A DNA stretch of 64,000 nt. It comes from PWQG01 sp050486205. GTDB lineage: Bacteria > Pseudomonadota > Gammaproteobacteria > Pseudomonadales > Pseudohongiellaceae. The translations under genes and the position numbers were made by a program. Positions 35,179 to 43,939 of this stretch are shown in pieces (the first letter of the stretch is position 1; each line of letters starts with the position of its first letter). Under the pieces are notes generated by a model, which was given only the letters and a program-made list of their open reading frames with translations, searched no databases and was not told where the DNA came from. Location: NCBI GenBank assembly GCA_050486205.1, contig JBJHCW010000002.1:310001-374000 (forward strand). The letters run 5' to 3'.

Positions 35179-35793
35179 ATGCCATTAGCCAAACCTGTAG
35201 AGCGTCAACACATCCACACGCGCCAGATCAGCTTCCAGGGCTACGAGCGCGTCGATGGTATGTTCGACATCGAAGCCCATATGACCGACACCAAGAGTTA
35301 CGACTTCGCCAACAGCTGGCGTGGCACCATAGCAGTGGGCGAGCCACTGCATGAGATGTGGGTACGTATCACCATCGACACCGAATTTGTGATTCACGAT
35401 GTGGAAGCGGCTACCGACAACAGCCCGTTTGCCACCTGTCCGGACATCACGCCGGCCTACAAGAGTCTGATCGGACTGAAGATCGGCCCGGGCTGGCGCA
35501 AGGCGATTCGGCAGCGTGTTGGCGGTGTTGCCGGGTGCACACATATCACCGAGCTGCTCTATCCGTTGGCCACCGTGGCCATCCAGACCATCAGGCCATT
35601 ACAGAACCACCGTCGCCAACAGGTGGACTCGGACAGCCGGCGTTACAAGGGCCGCCCGTTTGTGCTCAATACCTGCCATGCCTGGGCAGAGGATTCCCCG
35701 GTGGTAAGGGACAACGCGCCGGACTATTACAGGGCCCCGGGCGGTAACAAGCCCCGGACGCTCAATCCGGCGCCAGGGGAATCAAAAGAGTGA
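35179..35793 (+). CDS. DUF2889 family protein
   Basis: 204 residues of DUF2889. Recognisable features are the N-terminal RQISFQGYERVDGMFDIEAH, the WVRITIDTEFVIHDVEAATD strand, a CPDITPAYKSLIGLKIGPGW segment and GGVAGCTHITELLYPLATVA. The family occurs in proteobacteria, sometimes beside hydroxybenzoate or cholesterol-type degradation genes; its function is unknown. The 3' end overlaps the convergent pdsS gene by about 32 bp. Confidence 0.85.
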   Translation: MPLAKPVERQHIHTRQISFQGYERVDGMFDIEAHMTDTKSYDFANSWRGTIAVGEPLHEMWVRITIDTEFVIHDVEAATDNSPFATCPDITPAYKSLIGLKIGPGWRKAIRQRVGGVAGCTHITELLYPLATVAIQTIRPLQNHRRQQVDSDSRRYKGRPFVLNTCHAWAEDSPVVRDNAPDYYRAPGGNKPRTLNPAPGESKE

Positions 35794-37960
35794 TGGCAAC
35801 GCCGTCGATATCCTGCAGGTTTTCTGCCCGTATATGCCCCTGATGGAATTCGGTGACCAGTCGCGCGATATGCAGTCCCATACCCAGATGCGGCTCTCGC
35901 TGTTTTTCCTGTGGGCGCACTGAAATCATCGAATCAAACAGACGCCCTTTCATCTCCTCCGGCAAGGCCGGCCCGTGGTTGCGAACCTGCAGAAAGGCCT
36001 TGTCCTTGTGCTGGCGACAGATGACAGTGATGGGTTTGTTTTCGTAGCTGAATTCCACCGCGTTGGCAATCAGCTTGTCCATCAACTGCGCAATGTACTC
36101 GGGCACGCCATCTACCATCAGCGGCCCCTCCAGCTCTGACTCGATGGTGGCCTCCGGATAGGCCAGGCGGTAACCCTCGACACAACCGGCAATCACCCGC
36201 ACCAGATCCATGCGTTCCTTCTCCGATGTCTGAAGCATCTGCTCAAGGCGTGTTGCCTCACTCATATTGGTCAGGATCATGTTAAGGCGATTGATACCTT
36301 CCTCGGCACGCTGGATGTATATGGCAGAGTCCTTGTCGGCGCTGACCATACCCAGATTCTCCAGTGATGATCGAACCACGGTGACCGGCGTCCTCAGCTC
36401 GTGTGACAGGCGCGAGGACATGTTTTCCAGATAACTGGTATATTGCCCCAGTCGTTCCACTATGTTATGAAAGCTGCGGGAAAGATCACCAATCTCATCT
36501 GAATGCCGGGTGACCACTATGGTGTTCTGCAATTTTCCACCTTCATCGATGATTTTCTCTGCCTGGTTTCTCAGTGCCCGAATGCGCGCTGAGATTCGGG
36601 AAGCAAAGAAGAACAGCCCCAGGACCACCACCACCATGACAGCCAGAATGGTATTGAACAGAGTTTCCAGTGCCTGGTTACGGAATGTGCGAATGCCATT
36701 CATGTTCTGATCAACAATCACCGCTCCCATGACCTCCCCGTCAGCCAGGATCGGATAGGCAGCTTCCAGTATGCGGATCTCGTCATCGTCAATGGCGCGA
36801 AACTGTGTCTGGGGCGAGCCCCCAAGCGCAGCACTGAGATGCGCCCCCTCCACCGTACTGCCGGTGTACAACTCGTCAATAAAGTCATTGGAAGGCTTGG
36901 TCAAGATCTGGTAATACAGGGGATGCAGCACGCGGTCCTGGATGAAGCGCCAGTACTTGTTCACCCGTTCACGGTGCATTTCAGAGGCAATCACCAGACC
37001 GGTGGCCGACTGTATGTCGCCCACACTGAGCAGCACCCGGCCGCTTCTGTCCACCACCTGTACACGCGAGTTGGTGTGCCCCATGCCCTCCACAATCTGA
37101 TCGATTTCCGGGGTCGGGCGCATCAGATAACCAAGCTTGTCCGGGTTGTTGACATCGGAGGTCGCCACCACCGCCTCCACATGCCGGGTCTGAGGGTTGT
37201 CCACGTCGTAGATGGCAAAACCGAGCCGGTCACCCAGCATGGTCAGGGGCATGCGTAGCTCCACCTCATAACCATCATCAGTCTCGTACCACTGCCCACT
37301 GATGCGCTCTTCATGTTTCAGTGCCGAAATGTCCCGGATATCGTCACCAATCTCGTACACATAGATAAATTCCGGTCCACGCGGGGCGATGACAAAACGC
37401 CGGAAATCGCCTTCACGCGTTTCCATGGAAATCTGCAGAAAATCACTGCGATGAATGCTCAGGCTCTCTTCCGCGCGATAGACAATATTGTCGTCCACCA
37501 CCTTGAAATAGGCATACAGGTGACGGTTGTGCTCGCCAAGCAGCAAGCGGAAGCTGAGCGAATTGTCATTGTGGTAGTAACGATCGAATTCACTCTGTGG
37601 ATTAAGCACAGTGGAAATGGTATTGGCCCGACCATAGGGCCGCTCATAGCGCTGGTAGTCACGCCAGTCCATCAGCGTGTTGTCATCCAGGGACAGCGGA
37701 TAATAGATGGGATAGACGTACAGGTTTTCACTGCGCCGCGCCGGGCTGAATGTGCCCTCGTCAAACAGTTCCGGGCGTTCATTCAATGCAGTGGCCAGGG
37801 CCTGGGCCGTGCCCAGTACCACCTGCTCCTGGCCACGACGCAGATAATCCTCCATTTCCAGGATGTACTGATACCCGAGCCAGGGAATGATGAGCAGAAA
37901 ACTGGACAGAAAGACCAGCTTGAAGCGCATGCCAAAGGGATTTTTGAGAATACGGGACAT
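35762..37960 (-). CDS. pdsS: Dedicated-sortase-system sensor histidine kinase
   Basis: 732 residues: a membrane helix near 10-30, a large periplasmic region of about 400 residues that includes a carbohydrate-binding-like beta fold (LSFRLLLGEHNRHLYAYFKV and ISGQWYETDDGYEVELRMPL), a second helix (about 430-450), HAMP, a HisKA box SSRLSHELRTPVTVVRSSLE, and an ATPase domain. This matches the kinase of the proteobacterial dedicated sortase system, where kinase and regulator usually sit by a class of sortase and its target protein. No sortase gene is present in this window. The sensed ligand is unknown. Confidence 0.82.
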   Translation of the reverse strand: MSRILKNPFGMRFKLVFLSSFLLIIPWLGYQYILEMEDYLRRGQEQVVLGTAQALATALNERPELFDEGTFSPARRSENLYVYPIYYPLSLDDNTLMDWRDYQRYERPYGRANTISTVLNPQSEFDRYYHNDNSLSFRLLLGEHNRHLYAYFKVVDDNIVYRAEESLSIHRSDFLQISMETREGDFRRFVIAPRGPEFIYVYEIGDDIRDISALKHEERISGQWYETDDGYEVELRMPLTMLGDRLGFAIYDVDNPQTRHVEAVVATSDVNNPDKLGYLMRPTPEIDQIVEGMGHTNSRVQVVDRSGRVLLSVGDIQSATGLVIASEMHRERVNKYWRFIQDRVLHPLYYQILTKPSNDFIDELYTGSTVEGAHLSAALGGSPQTQFRAIDDDEIRILEAAYPILADGEVMGAVIVDQNMNGIRTFRNQALETLFNTILAVMVVVVLGLFFFASRISARIRALRNQAEKIIDEGGKLQNTIVVTRHSDEIGDLSRSFHNIVERLGQYTSYLENMSSRLSHELRTPVTVVRSSLENLGMVSADKDSAIYIQRAEEGINRLNMILTNMSEATRLEQMLQTSEKERMDLVRVIAGCVEGYRLAYPEATIESELEGPLMVDGVPEYIAQLMDKLIANAVEFSYENKPITVICRQHKDKAFLQVRNHGPALPEEMKGRLFDSMISVRPQEKQREPHLGMGLHIARLVTEFHQGHIRAENLQDIDGVAITLLIPLAPD

Positions 37961-37972
37961 TGGAGGTGTAAA

Positions 37973-38671
37973 TTACCCGTCCTGTGTGTTCCAGCGATAA
38001 CCCATGCCGTACACGGTTTCAATGCAGTCAAATGCGTCATCCACCTGCATGAATTTGCGGCGTATACGCTTGACGTGCGAGGTGATGGTGCTGCCGTCCA
38101 CAAAGATCTTGGACTCCTGCATCAGCACCTGGCGACTTTTCACATGACCGGGAAACTTCACCAATGCGTGCACCATCCAGAATTCGGTCACAGTCAACGG
38201 CACCGCTTTGCCTTTCCACTGCACCGTCAGCCGCCCGATATCCAGGGTCAGGTCATCGCGCTGCAGCAGGTTCTCCGGCGAGGTTGGCAGGTTCAGGGCA
38301 TCCTGACGGCGGAACAGCGCCGCGATGCGCGCCGACAGGTGCGGCAGGCTGATGTCCTTGGTCAGATAATCATCAGCCCCCATACGCAGACCACTGACAG
38401 TATCAAAGTCGTTGTCGCGCGCAGTGAGAAAAATGATGGGCAGGGTTTCCGACATCGAGCGCAGACTCTGGCACAGCATGAAACCGCCATCAATCTCGTT
38501 TTCCAGGCCAATGTCGATGATGGCCAGGTTGGGCAGACGCATATCAAAAGCCTTCATGGCCTCCTGCCGGTTGGCATAGGTCTGCACATCGTAGCCCTGC
38601 TTGCGCAGTACATCGGCATAATTCTCACGAATTGCCGCTTCGTCCTCGACTATTGCCACGCGTCTTGCCAT
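37973..38671 (-). CDS. pdsR: Dedicated-sortase-system response regulator (OmpR family)
   Basis: 232 residues: a receiver with acidic pair in VAIVEDEAAIRENY and phospho-acceptor Asp in LAIIDIGLENEIDGG, then a winged-helix DNA-binding domain (about 130-230, ending DCIETVYGMGYRW). It pairs with the kinase 12 bp downstream. The start MARRVAIVED at 38671 is preferred over an ATG 26 codons upstream because the receiver begins here. The target promoters are unknown. Confidence 0.86.
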   Translation of the reverse strand: MARRVAIVEDEAAIRENYADVLRKQGYDVQTYANRQEAMKAFDMRLPNLAIIDIGLENEIDGGFMLCQSLRSMSETLPIIFLTARDNDFDTVSGLRMGADDYLTKDISLPHLSARIAALFRRQDALNLPTSPENLLQRDDLTLDIGRLTVQWKGKAVPLTVTEFWMVHALVKFPGHVKSRQVLMQESKIFVDGSTITSHVKRIRRKFMQVDDAFDCIETVYGMGYRWNTQDG

Positions 38672-38884
38672 GAAATGCTGCTCTCGATACGATCGATCAG
38701 GGGGGTGAATATACCGTAAAAACAAGGCTCTGGTCAGACCCACTGCCACAAAGGTCTCAAAGCCATCATTTTGCCATATTTGGTCAGCAGTTGGCCCTTG
38801 TTTATACTTCCTGCCGTTACAAAACCTGTGTTTAATGGCATCCAGACCCTGAAATTGCGGATTGTCATGCAGACGAGGTGTGGT

Positions 38885-39547
38885 GTGAGTACAACAAGAC
38901 TGGTCATTGGCAACAAGAACATTTCATCCTGGTCCATGCGACCCTGGCTGTTGTTGAAAAACTTCGATATTCCCTTCGAGGAAGTGCAGGTTGAGCTGTA
39001 CCGCAGCAACACCGCCGAAAAGCTCGGACCGCTGTCACCCTCGCTGAAAGTGCCGGCACTGATCCATCAGGAAACCACGGTATGGGATTCGCTGGCCATC
39101 TGTGAGTACATTTCCGAAATCATGCTGGGCGGTCAGGGCTGGCCGGTCAACCCGAAGACGCGTGCGGTAGCCCGTTCGGTGTCCGCCGAAATGCATTCGG
39201 AGTTCCCCAATCTGCAGAAAGACTGGCCGATGAACTGCAAGGCTTCGGTTGACCTGCACGTGCCCGAAGCCCTGGCCAACGAAATTGCCCGCATCGACGC
39301 CATCTGGAGCTGCTGCCGCCGCAAGCACGGCGCCGGGGGGCAGTATCTGTTCGGACGCTTCTCCATTGCTGACTGCATGTTCGCGCCCATGGCCGTATGC
39401 TTCAATGCCTACGGTGCGGTGCTCAGTGGCGGGGCGCAGACGTACGCTGACACACTGCTGGCCAACCCCTGGGTACAGGAGTGGGTGCGCCAGGGGCAGG
39501 CGGAGGAGGGGCAATCGGGACTGCTGGGGGTTGTCAGTAACCGCTGA
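38885..39547 (+). CDS. Glutathione S-transferase family protein
   Basis: 220 residues with an N-terminal thioredoxin-like domain (LVIGNKNISSWSMRPWLLLK, then VPALIHQETTVWDSLAICEY, the glutathione-binding Pro and Ser region) and a helical C-terminal domain. GTG at 38885 is preferred because GAGGTG lies just upstream and homologous proteins start near LVIGNK; an in-frame ATG at 38867 is possible. It probably conjugates or reduces an electrophile, but the substrate is unknown. Confidence 0.85.
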   Translation: MSTTRLVIGNKNISSWSMRPWLLLKNFDIPFEEVQVELYRSNTAEKLGPLSPSLKVPALIHQETTVWDSLAICEYISEIMLGGQGWPVNPKTRAVARSVSAEMHSEFPNLQKDWPMNCKASVDLHVPEALANEIARIDAIWSCCRRKHGAGGQYLFGRFSIADCMFAPMAVCFNAYGAVLSGGAQTYADTLLANPWVQEWVRQGQAEEGQSGLLGVVSNR

Positions 39548-39772
39548 CCGGCGGGATACCTGCCCGAAAACGTTTCGAGGCATCAAAGCTGTGGTGCCAC
39601 ATCCATCCGTCTGTGCAAATTGCGGATTATCTCGGTCTCGCAGTCATTGCGGAACGGAAGCTTGTCCAACTGGACAGTGCCGAAGAACAGCGGGGCCTGG
39701 CATCACCCATGGGAATGTGAACTTCCTCATGCCGCGCTGTACTTCACGCCGCCAATGTGCGACTAATACCGC

Positions 39773-40519
39773 ATGCCTGCCCTGATCAAAATCGCCCTCG
39801 TCACCGGAGCCGCCTCCGGCATCGGACAGGCCAGCGCCATTGCGTTGGCCAAGGCCGGTTACACCATTGCCCTGAACTACCGTAGTCAGCTCAGCGCGGC
39901 CGAAAAGGTGCTGCGTGCGTTGCCCGGTGACGGGCATCGCCTGTTCCAGGCCGATGTTGCCAACGCGGCAGAAGCCAAGCGAATGGTGGACGAGATCACG
40001 GAGGCATTCGGGCACGTGGACGTATTGGTCAATGCAGCCGGGATGTTCACCAATCAGCACATCAGTGGTGGCGACTACAAGGACTGGACCAGCGGCTGGC
40101 AGCAGAGCCTGGCCACCAATCTGCTGGGTCCGGTGAATCTGGCCTGGCTGGCTGCCCGCTCCATGCAGGCGCGCGGCAGCGGAAAGATCATCAACATCAC
40201 TTCGCGAGGCGCTTTCCGCGGCGAACCCACGGCGCCGGCCTATGGCGCAGCCAAGTCCGCGCTGAATTCCACCAGTCAGTCCATGGCCGTGGCGCTGGCG
40301 CCGCACGGCGTGCATGTGTATGCCATTGCGCCAGGCTGGGTGGAAACACCACAGGCGTCACCACGCATCAATGAGGAGATGATTGCCGGCATACCCCTGG
40401 GGCGGGTCGGCCGCCCGGAGGAAATCGCTGCGCTGGTGAGTTTTCTGGCCAGTGGTGACACGGCTTATCTCACTGGTGCGATCTTTGACGCCAATGGCGC
40501 TTCCTATCTGCGCAACTGA
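39773..40519 (+). CDS. Short-chain dehydrogenase/reductase (intact copy)
   Basis: 248 residues with a Rossmann fold: cofactor site VTGAASGIGQA (residues 10-20), LVNAAGMF, catalytic Ser in NITSRGAFRG, Tyr/Lys in PAYGAAKSALN, and a C-terminal signature LTGAIFDANGASY. The fold and the LVSFLASGDTAYLTGAIF ending resemble FabG-type NADPH ketoreductases. The last 13 codons lie in the 250-bp repeat, and a shrunken relic of a related gene sits 3.5 kb to the right. It is followed 17 bp later by the truncated hydroxylase gene. Confidence 0.88.
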   Translation: MPALIKIALVTGAASGIGQASAIALAKAGYTIALNYRSQLSAAEKVLRALPGDGHRLFQADVANAAEAKRMVDEITEAFGHVDVLVNAAGMFTNQHISGGDYKDWTSGWQQSLATNLLGPVNLAWLAARSMQARGSGKIINITSRGAFRGEPTAPAYGAAKSALNSTSQSMAVALAPHGVHVYAIAPGWVETPQASPRINEEMIAGIPLGRVGRPEEIAALVSFLASGDTAYLTGAIFDANGASYLRN

Positions 40520-40731
40520 CTGATAACCTTCCGTTCATGTATCTGATCCTGTATGCCATTCCGGTGTTTCTGCTGCTGATGGCGATAGAGGTTTTTGTCG
40601 ACCAGCGCCGCAAGACCGGTTATTACCGACTCAATGACGCCATTGCTTCCTTGAGTACCGGGCTGCTGAGCGAAACCATGGGGTTTGCCACTCGCTTCCT
40701 CGGATTCCTTGCCTACGCCACCCTGTGGACC
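40481..40731 (+). repeat. Direct repeat, left copy (SDR end plus hydroxylase start)
   Basis: 251 bp nearly identical to 43979-44228: one single-base indel, near the SDR stop, and three substitutions, all in the last 60 bp. It covers the last codons of the SDR gene and the first 65 codons of the fatty-acid hydroxylase gene. The match ends sharply at 40731. Confidence 0.95.
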
Positions 40732-40788
40732 CTATGTAATCCCCCCTACATGGACGCTCCCGGTTTGCCAAGCTTTCAACGAGTATGA
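40537..40788 (+). pseudogene. Truncated fatty-acid hydroxylase (left copy)
   Basis: The first 65 codons are those of the full-length gene at 44034-45251. After 40731 the frame runs into mobile-element sequence (LCNPPYMDAPGLPSFQRV) and stops at 40788. All the His motifs needed for catalysis are missing, so the product would be inactive. Confidence 0.9.
40750..40761 (+). repeat. IS1111-type subterminal inverted repeat, transposase-distal end
   Basis: ATGGACGCTCCC, a perfect inverted match to 42119-42130. Confidence 0.85.
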
Positions 40789-41022
40789 CAATAGGTAAAG
40801 ATTGCACCCGTACATTCGGACTTTTTCTGTGGTTTTACCACTGTCCCTGATGGAATGTGCTGGCCGGTGCCCCAATCGTTTTCTCGCACTCATTGTGCAG
40901 GGGGGATTTCGGACTTTGCCGACCATGGTCTAACCTGTTTGCCATCATCATTGATTACCTGAGCAATCGATAAACTGAACTTCTATCAATACTTTGTACT
41001 GCGCTCTCTTGAACGAAGCTGA
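40762..41022 (-). ncRNA. Probable seekRNA/bridge RNA region of the IS
   Basis: 261 bp of non-coding sequence between the transposase stop and the end repeat. IS1111-group elements are known to encode, in this position, an RNA that guides the transposase to donor and target sites. No open frame of note lies here. RNA boundaries and guide loops cannot be drawn by eye. Confidence 0.5.
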
Positions 41023-42048
41023 TTACGCTTCAGAGTAATTAGCTCTGAACTCTCTATTATACGCCAACAAAGCCCAGACAATTCGAGCATTTTTATTCGC
41101 CAGCGCTACAGTAGCCACGTTCTTATGACGTCGTGCTAATAGCCGCGCCAACCATGAGTTTTCTTGAGGTGGTCTTCGCCCCGCGCATCGAATAATGGCC
41201 CGCCCACCATGAATCAGTAACGTACGCAAATACGTATCACCGCGCTTGCTAATGCCAAGTAAATTCGCCTTCCCCCCGGTTGAGTGTTGTTTGGGAACCA
41301 GCCCCAGCCACGCAGCTAGCTGCCGGCCGTTAGCGAAACTCTTCGCGTCACCAATCGAGGCGACGAGTGCTGAGGCTGTAATGGGGCCGATACCTGGAAC
41401 CTTCCCAATCTTTAGAGAAAGCTCATTGGATCGATGCCAGGCGGTGATTTGCCGTTCCAACTCATCTACCTGACGATCTAAATCTTTTAGATGTTCCAAC
41501 AAACGCCATATCAGCTCTCGAAACATGCCTGGCAACTCGCCTTTAGTCTGCTCAATCAATATCGGCACACGCTGAAAAACAAAACTGATTCCCACTGGTA
41601 ATACTATTCCGAACTCACTCAGCAAACCACGAATCTGGTTCGACTGCGCCGTACGCGCTTTAATCAATCCCTGTCGTACACGATGTACAGCCAATATGGC
41701 CTGCTGCTCAATGTTCTTGACCGGGACAAACCGCATATTGGGTCGTCTGACCGCCTCGCAAATCGCTTCCGCATCGGCCATGTCATGTTTATTGGTTTTG
41801 ACGTAAGGCTTCACAAACTGCGGTGACATAAGTCGGACCGTGTGGCCTTGCTCCTGAAATTTACGTGCCCAATAATGCGCACTGCCACAGGCCTCCATTC
41901 CGATCAGGCACGGCGGCAGATTTAAAAAGAACTGAGCCACCTGGGCTCGCCTTAGTTGCTTCCTGAGTATGACCTTATCATTCGTATCAACGCCATGGAT
42001 CTGAAAAACATCTTTTGCCAGATCAATACCAACGGTTGCAATTTCCAT
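41023..42048 (-). CDS. IS110/IS1111-family DEDD transposase
   Basis: 341 residues. The N-terminal RuvC-like domain has the acidic tetrad D9, E52, D89 and D92 (VGIDLAKD, GMEACG, HDMADAEA). A coiled region follows (about 180-205). The C-terminal domain has the helix-hairpin-helix GIGPITASALVASIG and the nucleophile serine S267 in LLGISKRGDTY. Both domains are complete, so the enzyme is probably active. Its base composition and codon use are more AT-rich than the surrounding chromosome. Confidence 0.95.
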   Translation of the reverse strand: MEIATVGIDLAKDVFQIHGVDTNDKVILRKQLRRAQVAQFFLNLPPCLIGMEACGSAHYWARKFQEQGHTVRLMSPQFVKPYVKTNKHDMADAEAICEAVRRPNMRFVPVKNIEQQAILAVHRVRQGLIKARTAQSNQIRGLLSEFGIVLPVGISFVFQRVPILIEQTKGELPGMFRELIWRLLEHLKDLDRQVDELERQITAWHRSNELSLKIGKVPGIGPITASALVASIGDAKSFANGRQLAAWLGLVPKQHSTGGKANLLGISKRGDTYLRTLLIHGGRAIIRCAGRRPPQENSWLARLLARRHKNVATVALANKNARIVWALLAYNREFRANYSEA

Positions 42049-42118
42049 GATTACGCTCCTCTCAGTTTAAATGATGAGCTAACACCGCTACTTTGGCACA
42101 CTCGGTGTCCGTGCGGGA

Positions 42119-42130
42119 GGGAGCGTCCAT
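42119..42130 (-). repeat. IS1111-type subterminal inverted repeat, transposase-proximal end
   Basis: GGGAGCGTCCAT, the inverted partner of 40750-40761. It lies 71 bp upstream of the transposase start. Confidence 0.85.
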
Positions 42131-42189
42131 TCCATTGTTTTAAGGAGCAGCGCGATTTAGAGCCTGGGATTTACTTGATACGTCAATGA

Positions 42190-42774
42190 CTATCTTCTTT
42201 CTGCACTTTCGCGTACTTTAGAAATTAACTCCCAACTACTTATGTTCCCGTCAAGTATGTCGAAGAACTCGCCGTTGAAGTAGTACCCGGGTCGTTCATC
42301 GTCATTGACACTCACCTTGTGGCCAATGCTATAGTAACCATAAACAGTATCATCAGGGGTTCTTGAGAGAAACAAAAGGAAGTTCCCCATGTCCTCTTCG
42401 AGAGCAAGCTTCTCTATACTATCATGGTTCCGCATCACTCGAACAATCAGTGGCTCATTAGCATACCCGCGATAAAAACCATCCGTGCTGATTACCTCAT
42501 CAACGATGATTTCATAATCAACCATGGGAACGCCCAAGATCAGTGAAGTGAACGGATCAAGACGTTCAAGTTCTGCCGCACTATCTTGATATCCGTAGAA
42601 AGTGTGAATCTTAACAATGTTTCCGATTCTACCTAATACTATGACGTCGGATGTATCCAAGTATCCATCGATAGTTGTCGGGGGCGCTATTAGCGACGAA
42701 GCAGAGACATGGGAAGTTATACTCATCAATGCGAGAGCTAAAATTGAAGCAGATTTACAGATGATTTTTCTCAT
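42190..42774 (-). CDS. Secreted protein of unknown function (AT-rich cargo)
   Basis: 194 residues with a signal peptide (RKIICKSASILALALMSITS, cleavage near ASA at 26). The mature part contains alternating strands (DVIVLGRIGNIVKIHTFYGY, YEIIVDEVISTDGFYRGYA) that read like an OB or beta-sandwich fold. I recognise no family. The sequence is clearly lower in GC than the chromosome, so it arrived with the IS segment. It follows the matrixin-like gene by 31 bp and is probably co-transcribed. Confidence 0.72.
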   Translation of the reverse strand: MRKIICKSASILALALMSITSHVSASSLIAPPTTIDGYLDTSDVIVLGRIGNIVKIHTFYGYQDSAAELERLDPFTSLILGVPMVDYEIIVDEVISTDGFYRGYANEPLIVRVMRNHDSIEKLALEEDMGNFLLFLSRTPDDTVYGYYSIGHKVSVNDDERPGYYFNGEFFDILDGNISSWELISKVRESAERR

Positions 42775-42805
42775 AATAGTGCCTCAGGTAATGTCTAATA
42801 ATAAT

Positions 42806-43399
42806 CTAGTAGTTGATATTAAGTATCGCAGCTTCAGCCGGTTGAATTGTGGTGAAAAGCGGTTCACACACAATGCTCGGCGCCATCACTCCAGTGGACG
42901 GGTAACACCCACCATGTCCGAATCCTAAGATATGTATAAACTCATGTATTAACAAGTGTTGAGCCTGGGCGCTCGTCGGGATTGGAATATAATAGGTGTT
43001 AAACCTGACATGTCCATGATCAGCGCCGACGCTCATTGTACAATTGCCCGTCAAGGTAAGATTAACTGGATCGGAACATGGGAGCCCGTGTACGTTATAC
43101 GCAACAGACGCTCCCGCAAAGCCATTGGGACCCATATTAATCTCCTCGAAAGCGACATCACCTGAGTAGGGAGGCAGCTTTGTCTGATTGGCCGAATTTC
43201 CCAGCGTTAAGTTAGTGTGCAACATTACATTTGCAGCTGCTGGAGTGAAATACGGTGCGTAAGCTGGCGCGAAGTTTCGAGCACCTACTGTGCTATGTAG
43301 CCAGCGATAATTAAGGTCAGGTAGCGCATACACATGACCACCAAATAGAGCGACCATTAGAGAAGTAAGTACAGTAAATCTGATACATTTTTTATCCAT
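42806..43399 (-). CDS. Secreted matrixin-like zinc metalloprotease
   Basis: 197 residues: signal peptide (RFTVLTSLMVALFGGHVYA), then a compact catalytic domain. The metzincin site HEFIHILGFGH (152-162; H152, E153, H156, G159, H162) is complete, with the Met-turn methionine at M172 (STGVMAPS). No propeptide cysteine switch is evident, and no C-terminal sorting domain. The start at 43399 (MDKKCIRF) is preferred over an ATG ten codons upstream because AGAGGA precedes it. AT-rich, part of the imported segment, and preceded by a hairpin-rich leader. The target protein is unknown. Confidence 0.85.
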   Translation of the reverse strand: MDKKCIRFTVLTSLMVALFGGHVYALPDLNYRWLHSTVGARNFAPAYAPYFTPAAANVMLHTNLTLGNSANQTKLPPYSGDVAFEEINMGPNGFAGASVAYNVHGLPCSDPVNLTLTGNCTMSVGADHGHVRFNTYYIPIPTSAQAQHLLIHEFIHILGFGHGGCYPSTGVMAPSIVCEPLFTTIQPAEAAILNINY

Positions 43400-43424
43400 A
43401 TCTTTATTCCTCTTATTTGAATGC

Positions 43425-43491
43425 GCCACCGGGTAAAGCCGGTGGCTTCAGGTTACAGCTGAAAGCCGGATCGATCGGCCATGCGGCCGAT
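43425..43491 (-). promoter_or_regulatory. Hairpin-rich leader before the matrixin gene
   Basis: On the minus strand three stems follow one another in the 5' untranslated region: ATCGGCC/GGCCGAT (43474-43491, 4-nt loop); GGCTT-CAG/CTG-AAGCC with a one-base bulge (43444-43467); and GCCACCGG/CCGGTGGC (43425-43446, 6-nt loop). The second and third share three bases and cannot form fully together. No T-run follows, so this is not a plain terminator. It matches no riboswitch class I know. Confidence 0.55.
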
Positions 43492-43568
43492 TGCTGTTGC
43501 TACACCACGTCAAAGTCATCGTCCGGCCCCGACGTCAGGCGAGGGTGTAAATACGACTGAGTAAGTGG

Positions 43569-43703
43569 TTACACTTGCCTATAGGAGTTATTGTCAAATC
43601 TGGTGAGGGTATCGGCACTCACGTAGACGGCCATTGAGCCGAACAGACCGGCAACGAAAGCTGCACAGAGCCGCGAAACTCTCATCTTCCTTAAACATGG
43701 CAT
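43569..43703 (-). CDS. 44-residue secreted peptide or truncated gene
   Basis: It starts with a strong AAGGAGGG site 5 bp before the ATG at 43703. The product is almost wholly a signal peptide (SRLCAAFVAGLFGSMAVYVSA, cleavage predicted after SADA-like SAD) plus 14 residues ending in NNSYRQV. It may be the start of a larger secreted protein truncated during rearrangement, or a genuine short exported peptide. It lies upstream of the matrixin leader in the imported segment. Confidence 0.5.
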   Translation of the reverse strand: MPCLRKMRVSRLCAAFVAGLFGSMAVYVSADTLTRFDNNSYRQV

Positions 43704-43939
43704 AACGCCCTCCTTGCATTTCTGGAACAACTGAATGTGAACGGTCCTTATGCCAGACGGATAAGCCGCAAGGAACACAATCACGTTAATCGGAAAAAAA
43801 AAATCAGATGAATCGAATCTGCTGCGTGATATGCGTCACAGTTTTATGAGTGACCCATGGGTAAGGCGGCAATCAGGCATTGAGCACAACCATACCCATG
43901 TCACTGCACCTCACTCTGCCAATATGCCAGTAATACCCC

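Larger units (their letters stand above)
40747..42137 (-). mobile_element. IS110-family element, IS1111 group
   Basis: About 1.39 kb, with one DEDD transposase gene and 12-bp subterminal inverted repeats. The IS1111 group (not the IS110 group) has such repeats. The long non-coding part lies downstream of the transposase gene, also as in IS1111. Exact ends are inferred (a few bp outside each repeat) because no target-site duplication is made by this family. Confidence 0.82.

Noticed and set aside
37313..38719. A 468-codon open frame opposite pdsS and pdsR
   Set aside because: It is antisense to two well-supported genes with clear protein families. Long antisense frames are expected in GC-rich DNA, and the product shows no family motif.
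43425..43560. Possible GEMM (c-di-GMP-I) riboswitch, integron attC site, or IS200/IS605 end
   Set aside because: The conserved GEMM core (GCAAACC, GACGCAAAGCC) is absent, no attC core (GTTRRRY) was found, and no TnpA or TnpB gene accompanies the hairpins. The structure is reported only as an unclassified leader.
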